Below, one piece after another: positions 1-8,677 of a DNA stretch of 22,686 bases. This DNA comes from Coptodactyla brooksi (taxonomy: Eukaryota; Arthropoda; Insecta; Coleoptera; Scarabaeidae), in the NCBI GenBank assembly GCA_033557675.1, contig JAWQRM010000436.1, forward strand, positions 1 to 22,686, in the 5' to 3' direction. The notes beneath the pieces were generated by a model. That model was given only the letters and a program-made list of their open reading frames with translations, was not told where the DNA came from and did not search any database. Both the position numbers and the translations under genes were made by a program. How positions within the stretch are numbered: the first letter of the stretch is position 1; every line of letters starts with the position of its first letter.

Positions 1-9
1 CTATATAAT

Positions 10-31
10 CTCTATAAAGGCTTTTATAGAG
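10..31. repeat. Short inverted repeat
   Basis: CTCTATAAA and TTTATAGAG form a perfect 9-bp stem around a 4-base loop. It lies near the left edge, downstream of the 3' end of the piggyBac remnant (which is on the - strand). It could be part of that element's noncoding end or chance in AT-rich DNA. Confidence 0.35.
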
Positions 32-210
32 ATTTACATTTCTGACACTTGCCGACTTGTTTTATATTTAAACTAGGGACAAGGTAAGAGAAAGTCATGT
101 ACGATGTACATCTAATTTTTTTTAATTGTATTTTTTAATCTGAGCAGGCAATATTTGAAGGGCCTGCTACTTCTCTTTATAAATCTGTTGAGTTTTTTGT
201 TTTTTCAGCA

Positions 211-905
211 CTAGGGCAATTTCTTGCCACCTCGAGGAGAAAGAAGAAAATCTGTGTATCTTATATTACTTTGAGGATTCAGCGTTTTTTACACTCTAAA
301 TGAATTGAAAAGACTGCAGTTAATCAAATATAGTACTACCTTTTTGACCATTTTATTGTTTTACTGAGACTACTATTATAGGAAAGATATTGGTCAGCGA
401 GGTCGACGCTCTTCATATACATGTTGTATTGGTGGACACATACCGGCTTCTTTATTTCTTCTCCAGTATCTCTAGATTTCTTCCTTGTGTTGCAATATGA
501 ACTATCATGGATGGTTGATACCATTCTCACTTCTTTTGTCCTTCTTTTCTTTTGTCCTTCCAAATTTAAAGTAGAATGTCATCATTTCTTCGAAATGCTA
601 TTTCACCTTTTTTAGATCACGTTCCTCATCTTTTAAACATTGTGGTAAGCCTCTGTTTTGTCTAATTGTTTCACGCACTCTGGTTTTACGTTCAAGCAAT
701 ATTTTTGCAATGGAGGTACTATTACAATAATTATCCTTATAAACGTGGTATCACAAATCAAGGTACAGATCAAGTACAGATAAAATAGTTTCGTACAGTT
801 TACTTTTCTCAGCAGTATACCTTTCAAAGTTACAAATATATCCCTATCACTTTCAGATAGAATTCTCACAAGTAAACCATATTTGATAATTTTTCCACGA
901 TTATA
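211..905 (-). pseudogene. piggyBac transposase remnant
   Basis: Reading the - strand from about 905 down to 211 gives a broken piggyBac (PGBD-like) transposase catalytic domain. Recognisable blocks in order are KYGLLVRILSESD, then YICNFERYTAEKSKLYETIL, then KDNYC followed by NSTSIAKILLERKTRVRETI (the DN-Y block carries a conserved catalytic Asp), NRGLP, KKGEIAFRRNDDILL, WKDKR, VRMVSTIH, and KPVCVHQYN followed by KSVDLADQYLSY (with the later conserved Asp). The last block is VVLYLINCSLFNSFRV. The longest open piece is 336-563. At least three frame changes and several in-frame stops separate the blocks, so no functional enzyme can be made. The N-terminal acidic region and the C-terminal cysteine-rich domain are not seen. 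In the family, the protein cuts and pastes DNA at TTAA sites. The family call is strong because the order and spacing of the motifs are preserved. Confidence 0.85.
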
Positions 906-1580
906 TGTCCGAAAAACCGAACGCCCTCTCCACGGAATGACGCCCTCGTCTAACGAAAACTATTGCTTGGGTTTTTACGCTGTATTAAATTTATGTTAAG
1001 TAAGCATTTTTTATTGATATCACTAAGAAAAGCAGACACCTTATAAAAAGGTGAACCAGTACAAGGCACTATGGGCCTTCTTTATGTATTTTGGGCAACC
1101 CATATAGCTTGGGAGCAATACCATTGTAACAAGTAAGCCTATAAGAGAGATAATTTACGTGAGAGACTCTTTTTTGAGATGATTAGCAACCAGTCCACCC
1201 CCTAATGCAGTAAATCTACGTTCAGATGTCAGCGATTTAAGAAACATTTATAGTTATTTGTTAAATTTACATAATAGTAATATTAATTATCAGTTAGATG
1301 CTAGTGATAAGTTGGGTGATGTTAGCGAATTAATCTTTTAATTTTTCGTTCCATATATGTATTGTAATTTTCATTGTTTCTAGTTTGAAATTTAAAATTT
1401 CCCGCTTCCCCCTCCCTCAGAGGTTTTTCAGTTTTATTTTTAGTCGAATACATAGGTTGGCATTGCTAGTTCTGGTCATCTGGTTACCTGTTGGTTGTTT
1501 CTTGACGATTAATTTAATGTTTTTTTAAATTATTTTGATGCCTCTTTGCGGGGTTTCACTAATTTCTTTTGCATTAGACC
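906..1580. other. Noncoding AT-rich stretch
   Basis: No gene, RNA or clear mobile element is seen. A short open reading stretch of 52 codons without a start codon lies at 1183-1341 (+) and is not recognisable. CACCTT and AAGGTG form a tiny inverted repeat near 1040. Confidence 0.5.
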
Positions 1581-1647
1581 AGTTTGTTAGGTAAGATTCT
1601 CTCTCTCTCATGTTGGGTTGGTCTCATGTTTAATTATTGTGTTGTTC

Positions 1648-1685
1648 CAGGGCTAAAAGGAACAGGGTTGTTCCTTTTAGCCCTG
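1648..1685. repeat. Perfect 17-bp hairpin
   Basis: The left arm CAGGGCTAAAAGGAACA and the right arm TGTTCCTTTTAGCCCTG are exact reverse complements separated by the 4-base loop GGGT. A perfect stem this long is unlikely by chance. It could be a fold-back in a small nonautonomous element or a hairpin-forming transcript. It lies inside an open frame (1584-1898, +) that has no recognisable protein similarity, so that frame is not called as a gene. Confidence 0.8.
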
Positions 1686-2031
1686 AAGAAACTTTCGAGT
1701 TGTAAGCGAAATATTAATTTAACAAAGAGAAGGTCTAAGATAATAACGTCTGCTCGCATTACCCAAATAATTATCTTTTATTCGTTTTCATATTTTATAT
1801 TTTACATCAAAACAAAAAAGAATTTTATTTGTTCATTTTATTTATCTTCGAAACGGAAGAAAAATATTATTGGATTTATTGTTGTGCAGTTCAAATAATT
1901 ATCTAAGTATTTTTCATGTCATATCTTCAAAATATAAATAAAAATTACCTCCCGATAGAAGCCTCGTGATACACAAACCTTTATTTATCATTATAATCAT
2001 TATTTACTTATTCACGTGTTCCTTTTATTTC

Positions 2032-2370
2032 AGATATCTCGTGCTACTATTATTTTTCACGATTTTAATTTTTCCTTAAAAATTCCCCAATTCTATTATA
2101 CATGTCCTGCTTCCAACCTGTTTTGGATGTAATATCCTAGTATCTATTTTCAATTAGTGTTTCATTCTCTCCTGTCTAATGGCATCCTCAATTTTCCTTT
2201 ATTTTGATATTAAATTGTTATTTATAAATACATTTCCTTTTAGATATCTCACGCTGCTCTTACTTCTCATAATTTTTATCTTTTCTTAAATCTTTTCCAA
2301 TTCTATCATACGTGCCATGCTTCCAATCTTCTTTGCATACATTATCCTCGTATCTATTTTCAGTTATTCT
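2032..2370. repeat. Two direct repeats, 210-base period
   Basis: A block of about 130 bases occurs at roughly 2032-2160 and again at 2242-2370. Both start with AGATATCTC and end with TATCTATTTTCA, and they share about three quarters of their bases in between, including the segments CCAATTCTAT and TGCTTCCAA. The intervening 80 bases do not match clearly. On the - strand the right copy is open for a stretch (WKHGTYDRIGKDLRKDKN), but the left copy is not. This may be a diverged tandem duplication or two pieces of one mobile element. Confidence 0.75.
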
Positions 2371-2637
2371 TTAATGAAGCCTTTTATACCTCATATCCCT
2401 GTTACTTTTTATTTTCCCTCTCCAAATATTCCCTTTTATCTTTCGGACTTTCTACACGTCATATTTCTATTTTTCCTCAGGACTTCTTCCATTGTTTTCA
2501 TGATGCTGTTGGTTTTTACTTTTTATTTCATCTGTTGAACTTCTGGTGTCTACTATCCTTCGCACTTACACACTTTGAATGAATTAAATCTATACTTACG
2601 TAAAGTTCAATGATTGATTTCTACATAGGATAAGGAT
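2371..2637. other. Pyrimidine-rich noncoding stretch
   Basis: The + strand is rich in C and T and holds an open frame (2317-2538) of hydrophobic, low-complexity composition typical of AT-rich pyrimidine tracts. Nothing recognisable is encoded. Confidence 0.4.
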
Positions 2638-2700
2638 GGGATCTTGTGATACCTCATTGTAAAGGTCTTTTAATTGCCTATTCAGCAGTAGCTTTAGATT
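2638..2700 (+). repeat. Left terminal inverted repeat
   Basis: It begins GGGATCTTGTGATACCTCAT. Its reverse complement matches 4290-4351 and also 4610-4663. The match stops close to position 2638, which marks the probable outer end of the element. Confidence 0.7.
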
Positions 2701-3010
2701 TCTAAGTTTGTCGTATAAGCACATGACGCAGTATTTGAAAGAATTTTCGAAAAATATTGGCCAAAACTAAACAAAAATGTACACGCCTTTAATGTAGGTA
2801 AATTACCCGAACTAGCTTTAAGAAGAATTTTTAGGAAATTTCCGAACGATATAGGAATTTTCCAAATGTCATATTATCTGACAAATTATTACAGCCAGCA
2901 GTTTATTGAGCTAAAAAACCCACCAAACTAAGGGTATTTAATCTCATTTATCTTTTTGCGCCAGTCTTGTCAATATTACATCATTTGTCGCTAGTGCTAT
3001 TTTCATTTAT

Positions 3011-3241
3011 TTGATAAAGACGGTTCGTGCATGGCCGCTAGGTGAAAAAATACTAGCAATATTTATTTATGCTGAGGTTGGGCGTAATTTACATCAGGCG
3101 GAGCGTCTATTTAATGAGCGTTATCTTGATCATCCTATCTGCAGGAAGTATTTGAAAGAATTAGTTGAAAAGTTTCAAACTGGGAGTGTTGGTAAAAGAT
3201 GGGGGGTAGGAAGGAAATCCATTTCAGAAGCAAGCAGGTAG
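3011..3241 (+). pseudogene. Transposase N-terminal HTH fragment
   Basis: An open stretch of 76 codons starting from a TTG; no ATG is in place. It encodes a helix-turn-helix of the DUF4817 type found at the N terminus of many insect mariner-like transposases. Key residues are EKILAIFIYAEVGRNLHQAE, then LFNERYLDHPICRKYLKEL, then KFQTGSVGK. In the family this domain binds the terminal inverted repeats. It ends at a stop at 3239-3241. The following bases continue with VEIRAAMVDNLQQATAQV in another frame, so a frameshift divides it from the rest. It belongs with the catalytic fragment at 3507-4118 on the same strand. Confidence 0.75.
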
Positions 3242-3394
3242 AAATCCGTGCAGCCATGGTTGATAATCTACAGCAGGCAACTGCACAGGTCACCAGTGAA
3301 TGTGGTGTCTTCAACAACTGTAAAAAAAATATTTGAAGAAACGCAAATTTCACCCATTGTTTATGAATGAACACTTTTTCCCTTAATTTGCAAC

Positions 3395-3530
3395 CCTTAT
3401 TACTCTACCCAGGGGCTTTTACCGCACGTATAAAAAAGTACGTACACCTTTTTTTTTCCCATTCTACCACTGTACCAAATTTCGTCGAAATCGGTGAGGG
3501 ACAGTTGTGGTACTTCCCTTGTTAGACGGA
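3395..3530. repeat. Possible small insertion inside transposase
   Basis: Between the helix-turn-helix and the catalytic part, coding similarity is lost. The sequence contains a T-rich run and the phrase TACCAAATTTCGTCGAAATC, which resembles common dispersed insect repeats. This segment replaces the region that should hold the first catalytic aspartate. It may be an insertion or local decay; borders are uncertain. Confidence 0.35.
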
Positions 3531-4118
3531 AAAGTAAATCGACAAAACGTCCGATATTGGGCAGATGAAAAGCCACACGTTTTTCGAGAAAACCACACCC
3601 AATTTCCACAAAAGATAAACGTGTGGGCAGGAATTTTGGGAAACCACATTGTCGGTCCAATATTTATCGATGGAAATTTAACAGGAGTCGTTTACCGCGA
3701 AATGTTGGAGTACAGAATCAACCCCCTCATCAACGAGATAGTAACATCAAATCCAGAGGAATTTGAGTTGGATGTTATTTTACAACAGGATGGCGCTCCA
3801 CCACATTACTGTATTGCTGCACGGGAATATTTAGACCAAATATTTCCAAATAGCTGAATTGGACGGCGAGGTTCAACCGAATGGCCTGCTCGGTCGCCAG
3901 ATTTAAGCTCCATCAGATTTTTCTTCTGGGAATATTTAAAATTGCAAGTGATTATTACCCAACCCCAAGAATCGCTAGATGATTTGAGAAATAGGATTTT
4001 GCACGAGTACGGGAGAATACTACAAGAAATGTTTCATAACGTACGTACGGAGTTTCAAAACAGAATTTACTACTGCCAAGAAGTGCAGGGAAAGCATTTT
4101 AAACATTTGTTACGATAA
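3507..4118 (+). pseudogene. DDE transposase catalytic fragment (DD41D-like)
   Basis: One frame runs from 3507 to a TAA at 4116-4118 (204 codons) with a single internal stop, TGA at 3855-3857, where the family has Trp (NSWIGRRG). Visible motifs are VNRQNVRYWADEKPH, INVWAGILGNHIVGPIFIDG, QQDGAPPHY with the second catalytic Asp, WPARSPDL, and WEYLK. The first catalytic Asp region is missing. The third Asp, expected in PSDFFLW, is out of frame: a one-base insertion before and a one-base loss after it turn it into SIRFFFW. The spacing from the second to the third Asp is about 41 residues, which points to the DD41D branch of the mariner/Tc1 superfamily; that branch name is inference. Not functional. 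Confidence 0.85.
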
Positions 4119-4231
4119 CACCGACAGACGACATCCACCCCGACTACGAAATTCTGCAAACAACTTTCCTTTTCAGGGCTAACAATTATTTATCAGAAAA
4201 CAATTCAACTCGTAACGGCGCGGCGTGTAGT

Positions 4232-4740
4232 TTGTACGGCACATCTCATTAAAATTATTGCAAACTTAATAACGGATTGATAGAATAAAATACTATAGCT
4301 ACCGTTTATTAGGCAACTGAAAGACCTTTAAAGTGAGGTATCACATACCCCCTTTTGCTATTTGAAATTTTAAAGTTGATAGCGCCCGCAGTGCTATTTG
4401 GGAAAACTTACATTCAAATTTTATCTTGTTTGACTGTTCCGATGTAACTGAATATTCAATCAGTTGTTTTATTCAGTCTTAGCCAATATTTTTTTTTAAA
4501 TTCCGTAAAATACTGGTCAGTAGGTAGCTTATACGGTTCCCTCAAGCTTCATTTAAATGATCATAACTTCATAACGAATTGATAGAATAGAAAACTAAGT
4601 AAAACTAACTACTGTTGAATAGGTAATTGAAAAACCTTTACAATGAGGTATCACAAGACCCCCATGCAATTTGAAATTTCCAAGTTGATAGCGCCCGCAG
4701 CGCCATCTAGAAAGATTAACATTTTAGTTTTAAGCTAAAA
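4232..4740. repeat. Tandem copy of the transposon right end
   Basis: The subterminal and terminal sequence at about 4232-4430 recurs at about 4527-4740 with a period near 311 bases. Shared blocks include TTGATAGAATA, GAGGTATCACA, TTTGAAATTT and GATAGCGCCCGCAG. The match extends past the presumed outer end of the transposon into the GATAGCGCCCGCAG segment. So either the true end lies further right or the unit was duplicated after insertion. The second copy keeps CAAGACCCCC, closer to the left terminal repeat than the first copy does. Confidence 0.75.
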
Positions 4741-5270
4741 ACTACTACACTTGATGCGATTTAATACAGTTTTTCTTTCACGTTTCTATCTTCATCGGTT
4801 CAAAAGTTAGCGGGGGGAGAGGGGACCATTTACGTCCGCACTGTATAACTGTATTATCTAGTTAAAATTCATTAAAACTCATTATTAACTACTTTTAATT
4901 GTTAGTTAACGTTTATTCACTGTAAAAACTATTAAGATAACTTTTTCTAGTTACCTTTAATATCTAAATTTGGTGTTAAAGACAAGTCTTGATATCTAAG
5001 CATATGAAATACATAATACAAGGATAGAATATATAATAACAATAAATCGCAATAACGTAATCATTATTAGATAAAAATGTGAAACAAAATTACAACCAAT
5101 TCTTGGTTAATTCTACAACACGTTTTTCAAAAAACATATTGCAAAATCACTCTCAAAATTCAACAAGGATCAAGGTAGAGAACAGTTGTGCGGTGCAACA
5201 CTTTTGTGAGTACATCTTTCATATAAGCGTTTAAATTAATACAAATTGCAATTTTGATTTCTACATAAAA
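4741..5270. other. AT-rich noncoding stretch
   Basis: No gene, RNA or repeat is seen beyond AT-rich sequence with several ATTAA-type runs. Confidence 0.45.
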
Positions 5271-5273
5271 CTT

Positions 5274-5338
5274 TCTCCCTCTCTTTTTCTCTCCCAGAGA
5301 GAGAAATAGAGAGAGTGGGAGAGAGAGAGAAAGAGAGA
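5274..5338. repeat. CT/GA simple repeat fold-back
   Basis: A CT-rich tract (TCCCTCTCTTTTTCTCTC) is directly followed by a GA-rich tract (GAGAGAGAAATAGAGAGAG and so on), so the two halves are roughly complementary and could fold back. It is a microsatellite. The apparent - strand frame across it (5160-5435) is an artefact of the repeat. Confidence 0.8.
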
Positions 5339-5425
5339 ACACTCTTAATACCGCCATAATGGTGAAAATTATATTAAAATACACACAAGAACGAAAATAA
5401 GCCAAACCAATGCTAATATGTATAT

Positions 5426-5495
5426 GATTCAACAAACAGTGTTTACAAAACCAAGTACTAAGTCACTTGGTTTTGTAAACACTGTTTGCTGAATC
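5426..5495. repeat. Hairpin with 31-bp stem
   Basis: Arms at 5426-5456 and 5465-5495 are reverse complements at 30 of 31 positions, with the 8-base loop ACTAAGTC. The inner part of the left arm reads GTTTACAAAACCAAGT. The single mismatch lies near the base of the stem. The hairpin ends about 60 bases before the first codons of the Penelope-like fragment, so it may be part of that element's 5' region. It could also be an independent fold-back or a small-RNA precursor. Confidence 0.9.
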
Positions 5496-5552
5496 AACTT
5501 TAACAAACTTACCTTCATTCAACTTACCGTAGAAAACTTAGTCAACTTACCG
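5496..5552 (+). repeat. Three short AACTTACC repeats
   Basis: AACTTACC occurs three times between the hairpin and the reverse transcriptase fragment, twice within CAACTTACCGT. It is a short leader-like tract of unknown role. Confidence 0.5.
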
Positions 5553-6042
5553 TTCATACATTCAGAAATGAAGCTTCTGCAGAAAGGGTTCAAGCATAAC
5601 GTAATCAGTTACGACAAGAAAACCATTGGGTATTTAATGGTGGAGGCTGAAATAGCATTACAAAAGATCTACTAACGGAAATACAAGAAAGAACAAGACA
5701 CATAATTATGTAAGAAATACAAAATATAATTAAAGAGAATGAAAACAAACAGAACAAAGATAAGAGTACAATCCACCTAGAACAGAAAACAATGAAAAAT
5801 ATCCGAAAGCAATTACAAGAAAATAATGCAATATTAGTCAAAGCAGACAAAGGGAACACAACAGTTAAAATCGACAAAGAACAAACATCGAAAAAATGAA
5901 AGAATTTATAAAAAGCAATAATTGCACAGAATTGAAAAAAATCCACAAATAAATTCCAAAATATAATCAGACAAATTGTAAAGGAAACAAACCTTGTACA
6001 AGAAGGCGAAGGATATAAATATATCGATATGAAGTGCAAGTA
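5553..6042 (+). pseudogene. Penelope-like reverse transcriptase, 5' fragment
   Basis: The + strand shows the N-terminal region of a Penelope-like element reverse transcriptase. Blocks in order are FIHSEMKLLQKGFKHN, then VEAEIALQK, a frame change, then STIHLEQKTMKNIRKQLQEN, the diagnostic ILVKADKGNTTV (about 5831-5866), a stop after TSKK, then EKMKEFIKSNNCTEL, another shift, and TNKFQNIIRQIV up to YKYIDM near 6030. It breaks off just where the family normally continues into the reverse transcriptase palm. At least two frameshifts and two stops make it dead. The - strand frame of 144 codons over 5605-6039 is its shadow. Upstream lies a long hairpin. The family copies RNA into DNA and carries a GIY-YIG nuclease; a fitting 3' part lies at 12728-13540. 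Confidence 0.75.
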
Positions 6043-6160
6043 ATAATGCTTGTAGTATTAATGCAAGAAATGTTAATTATTAAGCGTACATTTAACGTAA
6101 CTAGGGTGACACTCTTTCATTTGTAAGGCAATTAGGTCCGTTTGCTACTATTTGCTTATA
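6043..6160. other. Junction between element and GC-richer DNA
   Basis: Similarity to the Penelope family stops near 6042. The sequence then passes within about 100 bases into DNA of clearly higher GC and CpG content. No target-site duplication was identified by eye. Confidence 0.4.
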
Positions 6161-7150
6161 ATTAAACGAAATCTTCGGCTTCTTTCCTCATCTCTGTAAG
6201 CGATAAACATCAAACGAACCGTACGGAAAGTGGGAAACTACGAGGGCACAAGGAAAGCCTTAATAACCGAACTCTGGGCTGTGGTAAATCTTTATAAATT
6301 CCCCCGGTATAATTATAACATATACGTCCAGGACCGCAGTAATTAAATTGCTCGCGGAAGGGCCCCCGATGTTCCTTTTGCGTTTAGTCGAGCGAGAAAT
6401 TGTTCTGGAGCCGAAATATGAATTTATCGCCCGTACGGAGAATTTAATAGAGGCCGTTAATAAAAGTAGTTGTAGTGGAAGATTTGAAGTGAACGATGAT
6501 ACTGAGAAAACTGACTACTTTGTTTTCAATAACGATAATCACGAAAGTAGTTTATTTTGGGATCGAGGCGATAAATTCTAACTTTTCATATAAGCCCCCG
6601 AAGTAAGGCGTTACAAGTGTGGGTTACTGCCTGCTGACAGGTCTGTCTGGTGAATATCTCGCGAATTTTCTCCGCATATTCTCCGGGACCCCCGGCAGAC
6701 AATGACGAGATAATGCACAGGATTACGAGGCAGTGAGCGCTGAATAAGCAATTCCCGTTTCCCTAAAAACCGTCGCAACGTGTGCCGTCTGCCGTTACAA
6801 AATTCGATACACGTTTGATTGAATCGGGCGACGAAAAGAAGGGGAAGAAAATTTGCTACAGTGTTCCATTTCAGAGCGTATTTTATGAAATCGCAATCAG
6901 TTACATATTGTAGGTAAATCACGACCGAAGAGATGTGTAAGCACTGGAGGCGGTTATCTCTCGAGAGGAATTGGGGACTTAAGTGTGTTATTGCTTTCGA
7001 AATTGGCGATTCCGGGAACGGAGGTGGGATTTATGTATTCTAATCGGCTGAAATATTGGGAGTGTCACGCTATTATAGGGTGTATTTGTCGGGGATAACG
7101 TTGTGCGTGATTTAGGTCAATCGATGTGGATTAAGGATTTGAAATTGTAT
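6161..7150. other. CpG-rich noncoding block
   Basis: The block is richer in C, G and CpG than the transposon-filled flanks and contains no recognisable mobile element. An open frame at 6348-6581 (+, from a TTG) and another at 6611-6922 (-) have no recognisable domains and are not called. It is most likely unique intronic or intergenic DNA. Confidence 0.45.
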
Positions 7151-7915
7151 TGTCTGCGGATTTATATATATATTGCGGGGAAATTTCGATACCTCCAATA
7201 CACGACCACGTTTTAAACGTAAGAATTGACTTTTAACACAGCGTTCAATCATAGAACATAACGATACAATAATGTTTACGAAGGAGGTTTTATTGAGAAT
7301 TTCGAATAGTACCAGCTTGTTAAAATAAATTACAAAAAGAATTGGCGGAGAAATAATTCACTTGGAGAAGCATATGCTTCTTACAGTAACAAACGCACTT
7401 TTTGAACACGAAGATGTTCACAAGTACACAAAACAGATGAAAAGTAAAGAAGAGATGTGAAGAAATGAGGTGATCATTATCTAGTAGTTAGTAGCAAAAA
7501 TTAAAGACAAAACAAAAAAACAAGAGAATGACGACATATTCCAGTCTACAAAAAAAGAACACGAGTCCATTATAACATTACAAACTATCAGATAGATAAA
7601 CATCATAATACTATATGAAATAACTAACAGAAAAATTCGAAAATATACTAAAAATTATTAGATGTGAATAAAAGCTAGCTGTAAAAAGCATATTTTGCTT
7701 GTCGTCGATACGCTCCACTATGGTTCCCAGATCGAGATTGATTTAAATGCCGTTAAAGGCAGCGTCGATCAAAATCCATCCTAATCAGTGCAGGAAATTG
7801 CCAAAATATGTGATATATGCCGTACAGGCATTCCACATGTCCAAGTTTAAGAAACGCAAATCCAATTTATGAAAGGTCTTGTATACTCAATGCAGTTTAT
7901 GCAAAATAATCTTAG
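7151..7915. other. AT-rich noncoding stretch
   Basis: The stretch is A-rich on the + strand around 7440-7680. No coding similarity or repeat was recognised. Confidence 0.4.
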
Positions 7916-8609
7916 TTAAAGTTCCGCACGTAAATGCGGCGTCCTTTTAAAAGGAGGGTATAACATAATAATAATAATATAAATGACGAACGAGATAAAA
8001 TTATGTGCAATAAGCGGCTCGCCTATGAAGCCATTGCGGTTTCTGAAAATATTACGGTACCTTCGGAGCGCAAACCGCACGTACAATTTAAGAGGGGGAG
8101 TTAAACAAAGTCTAAGTTTCCCAACCCACCTCCATCCGTTCGCTTTCGCCCGTTTCCCCACCCACATTCATTACCTTAGCGTCCAATTTTCGCATAGACC
8201 GTCGCGAATAAATTAAAGTGCAGTTTCCGTTGTGTTTTTATGCGACTGTAAAACCACCCTTAATAAAATTCTCGTAGCACTTAACGACCTCCCATAAACC
8301 GCAAACGTTCACCCCCTAAATATATTCTCTTCTAACTACAGTTCGCACTCCGAACGAAACGTCGTCCTGCGAAAACAAAAACGGAAATACAGCTGTATCT
8401 AAATCGAAATCTGCAAAATTGCGTATCTATATCCATAGTATTTATTCGAACGGGGAAGGGCATAATGAGGCAGGGTTTTTTTGAATAACGCGACGGACAA
8501 TAGAAGGAAAAGAACCGGGGACTCGTTGAATGAAATACTGCGAGGGTAGAATTACGGAAGCGGAAATATAAGTAGGGCAGAATCTAACAAGTGAATTTCT
8601 TCTTTTCAG
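7916..8609. other. CpG-rich noncoding block
   Basis: CpG-rich unique-looking DNA leading up to a good splice acceptor at 8608-8609. Overlapping frames on both strands around 7916-8216 have no recognisable domains. If the next exon is real, this would be intron or upstream noncoding DNA. Confidence 0.4.
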
Positions 8610-8677
8610 GTTCACTAGGGACGGACACAATGAGCGGCAAGCCTGAGGGGCTCGCTTTCATCAAGAGCAAAACGTCG
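8610..8677 (+). CDS. Candidate short coding exon, unknown gene
   Basis: A pyrimidine-rich tract and CAG (TTTCTTCTTTTCAG, ending at 8609) precede the segment and GTAGGT (from 8678) follows it. Together these are a good acceptor and donor pair. An ATG at 8630 in favourable context (GACACAATGAG) opens a 16-codon frame, MSGKPEGLAFIKSKTS, ending exactly at the donor in phase 0. It would therefore be a 20-base 5' UTR piece plus the first coding exon. The same frame is also open from the acceptor to the ATG, so an internal exon is possible. I do not recognise the peptide. No partner exon was found in the window, so the rest of the gene would lie downstream, beyond a long intron. Without transcript data this is a prediction from splice signals only. 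Confidence 0.45.

Larger units (their letters stand above)
2638..4351 (+). mobile_element. Decayed mariner/Tc1-type transposon with TIRs
   Basis: The left terminal inverted repeat (about 2638-2700) and the right one (about 4290-4351) match over some 50-60 bases in opposite orientation. Shared blocks are GTGATACCTCA, AAAGGTCTTT, TTGCCTA and GTAGCT (left strand reading). They bracket a broken transposase reading left to right. The full span of about 1.7 kb fits a mariner/Tc1-superfamily element. Exact ends and the TA target duplication cannot be fixed by eye. The right end is followed by a second copy of itself 311 bases further on. Confidence 0.75.

Noticed and set aside
421..615. Open frame of 64 codons on the + strand
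   Set aside because: It is the complement of the piggyBac coding blocks and has hydrophobic, pyrimidine-driven composition.
1183..1341. 52-codon open stretch (+) with protein-like composition
   Set aside because: No ATG, no recognisable motif and a length possible by chance in this DNA.
5160..5435. Frame of 91 codons on the - strand with a Leu/Ser run
   Set aside because: Its core is the CT/GA microsatellite.
5605..6039. 144-codon hydrophobic frame on the - strand, looking like a membrane protein
   Set aside because: It is the antisense shadow of the A-rich Penelope-like coding fragment, whose + strand motifs are recognisable.
6348..6581. 77-codon frame (+), fairly hydrophilic
   Set aside because: Starts at TTG, no domain, no splice context and no neighbours; cannot be supported.
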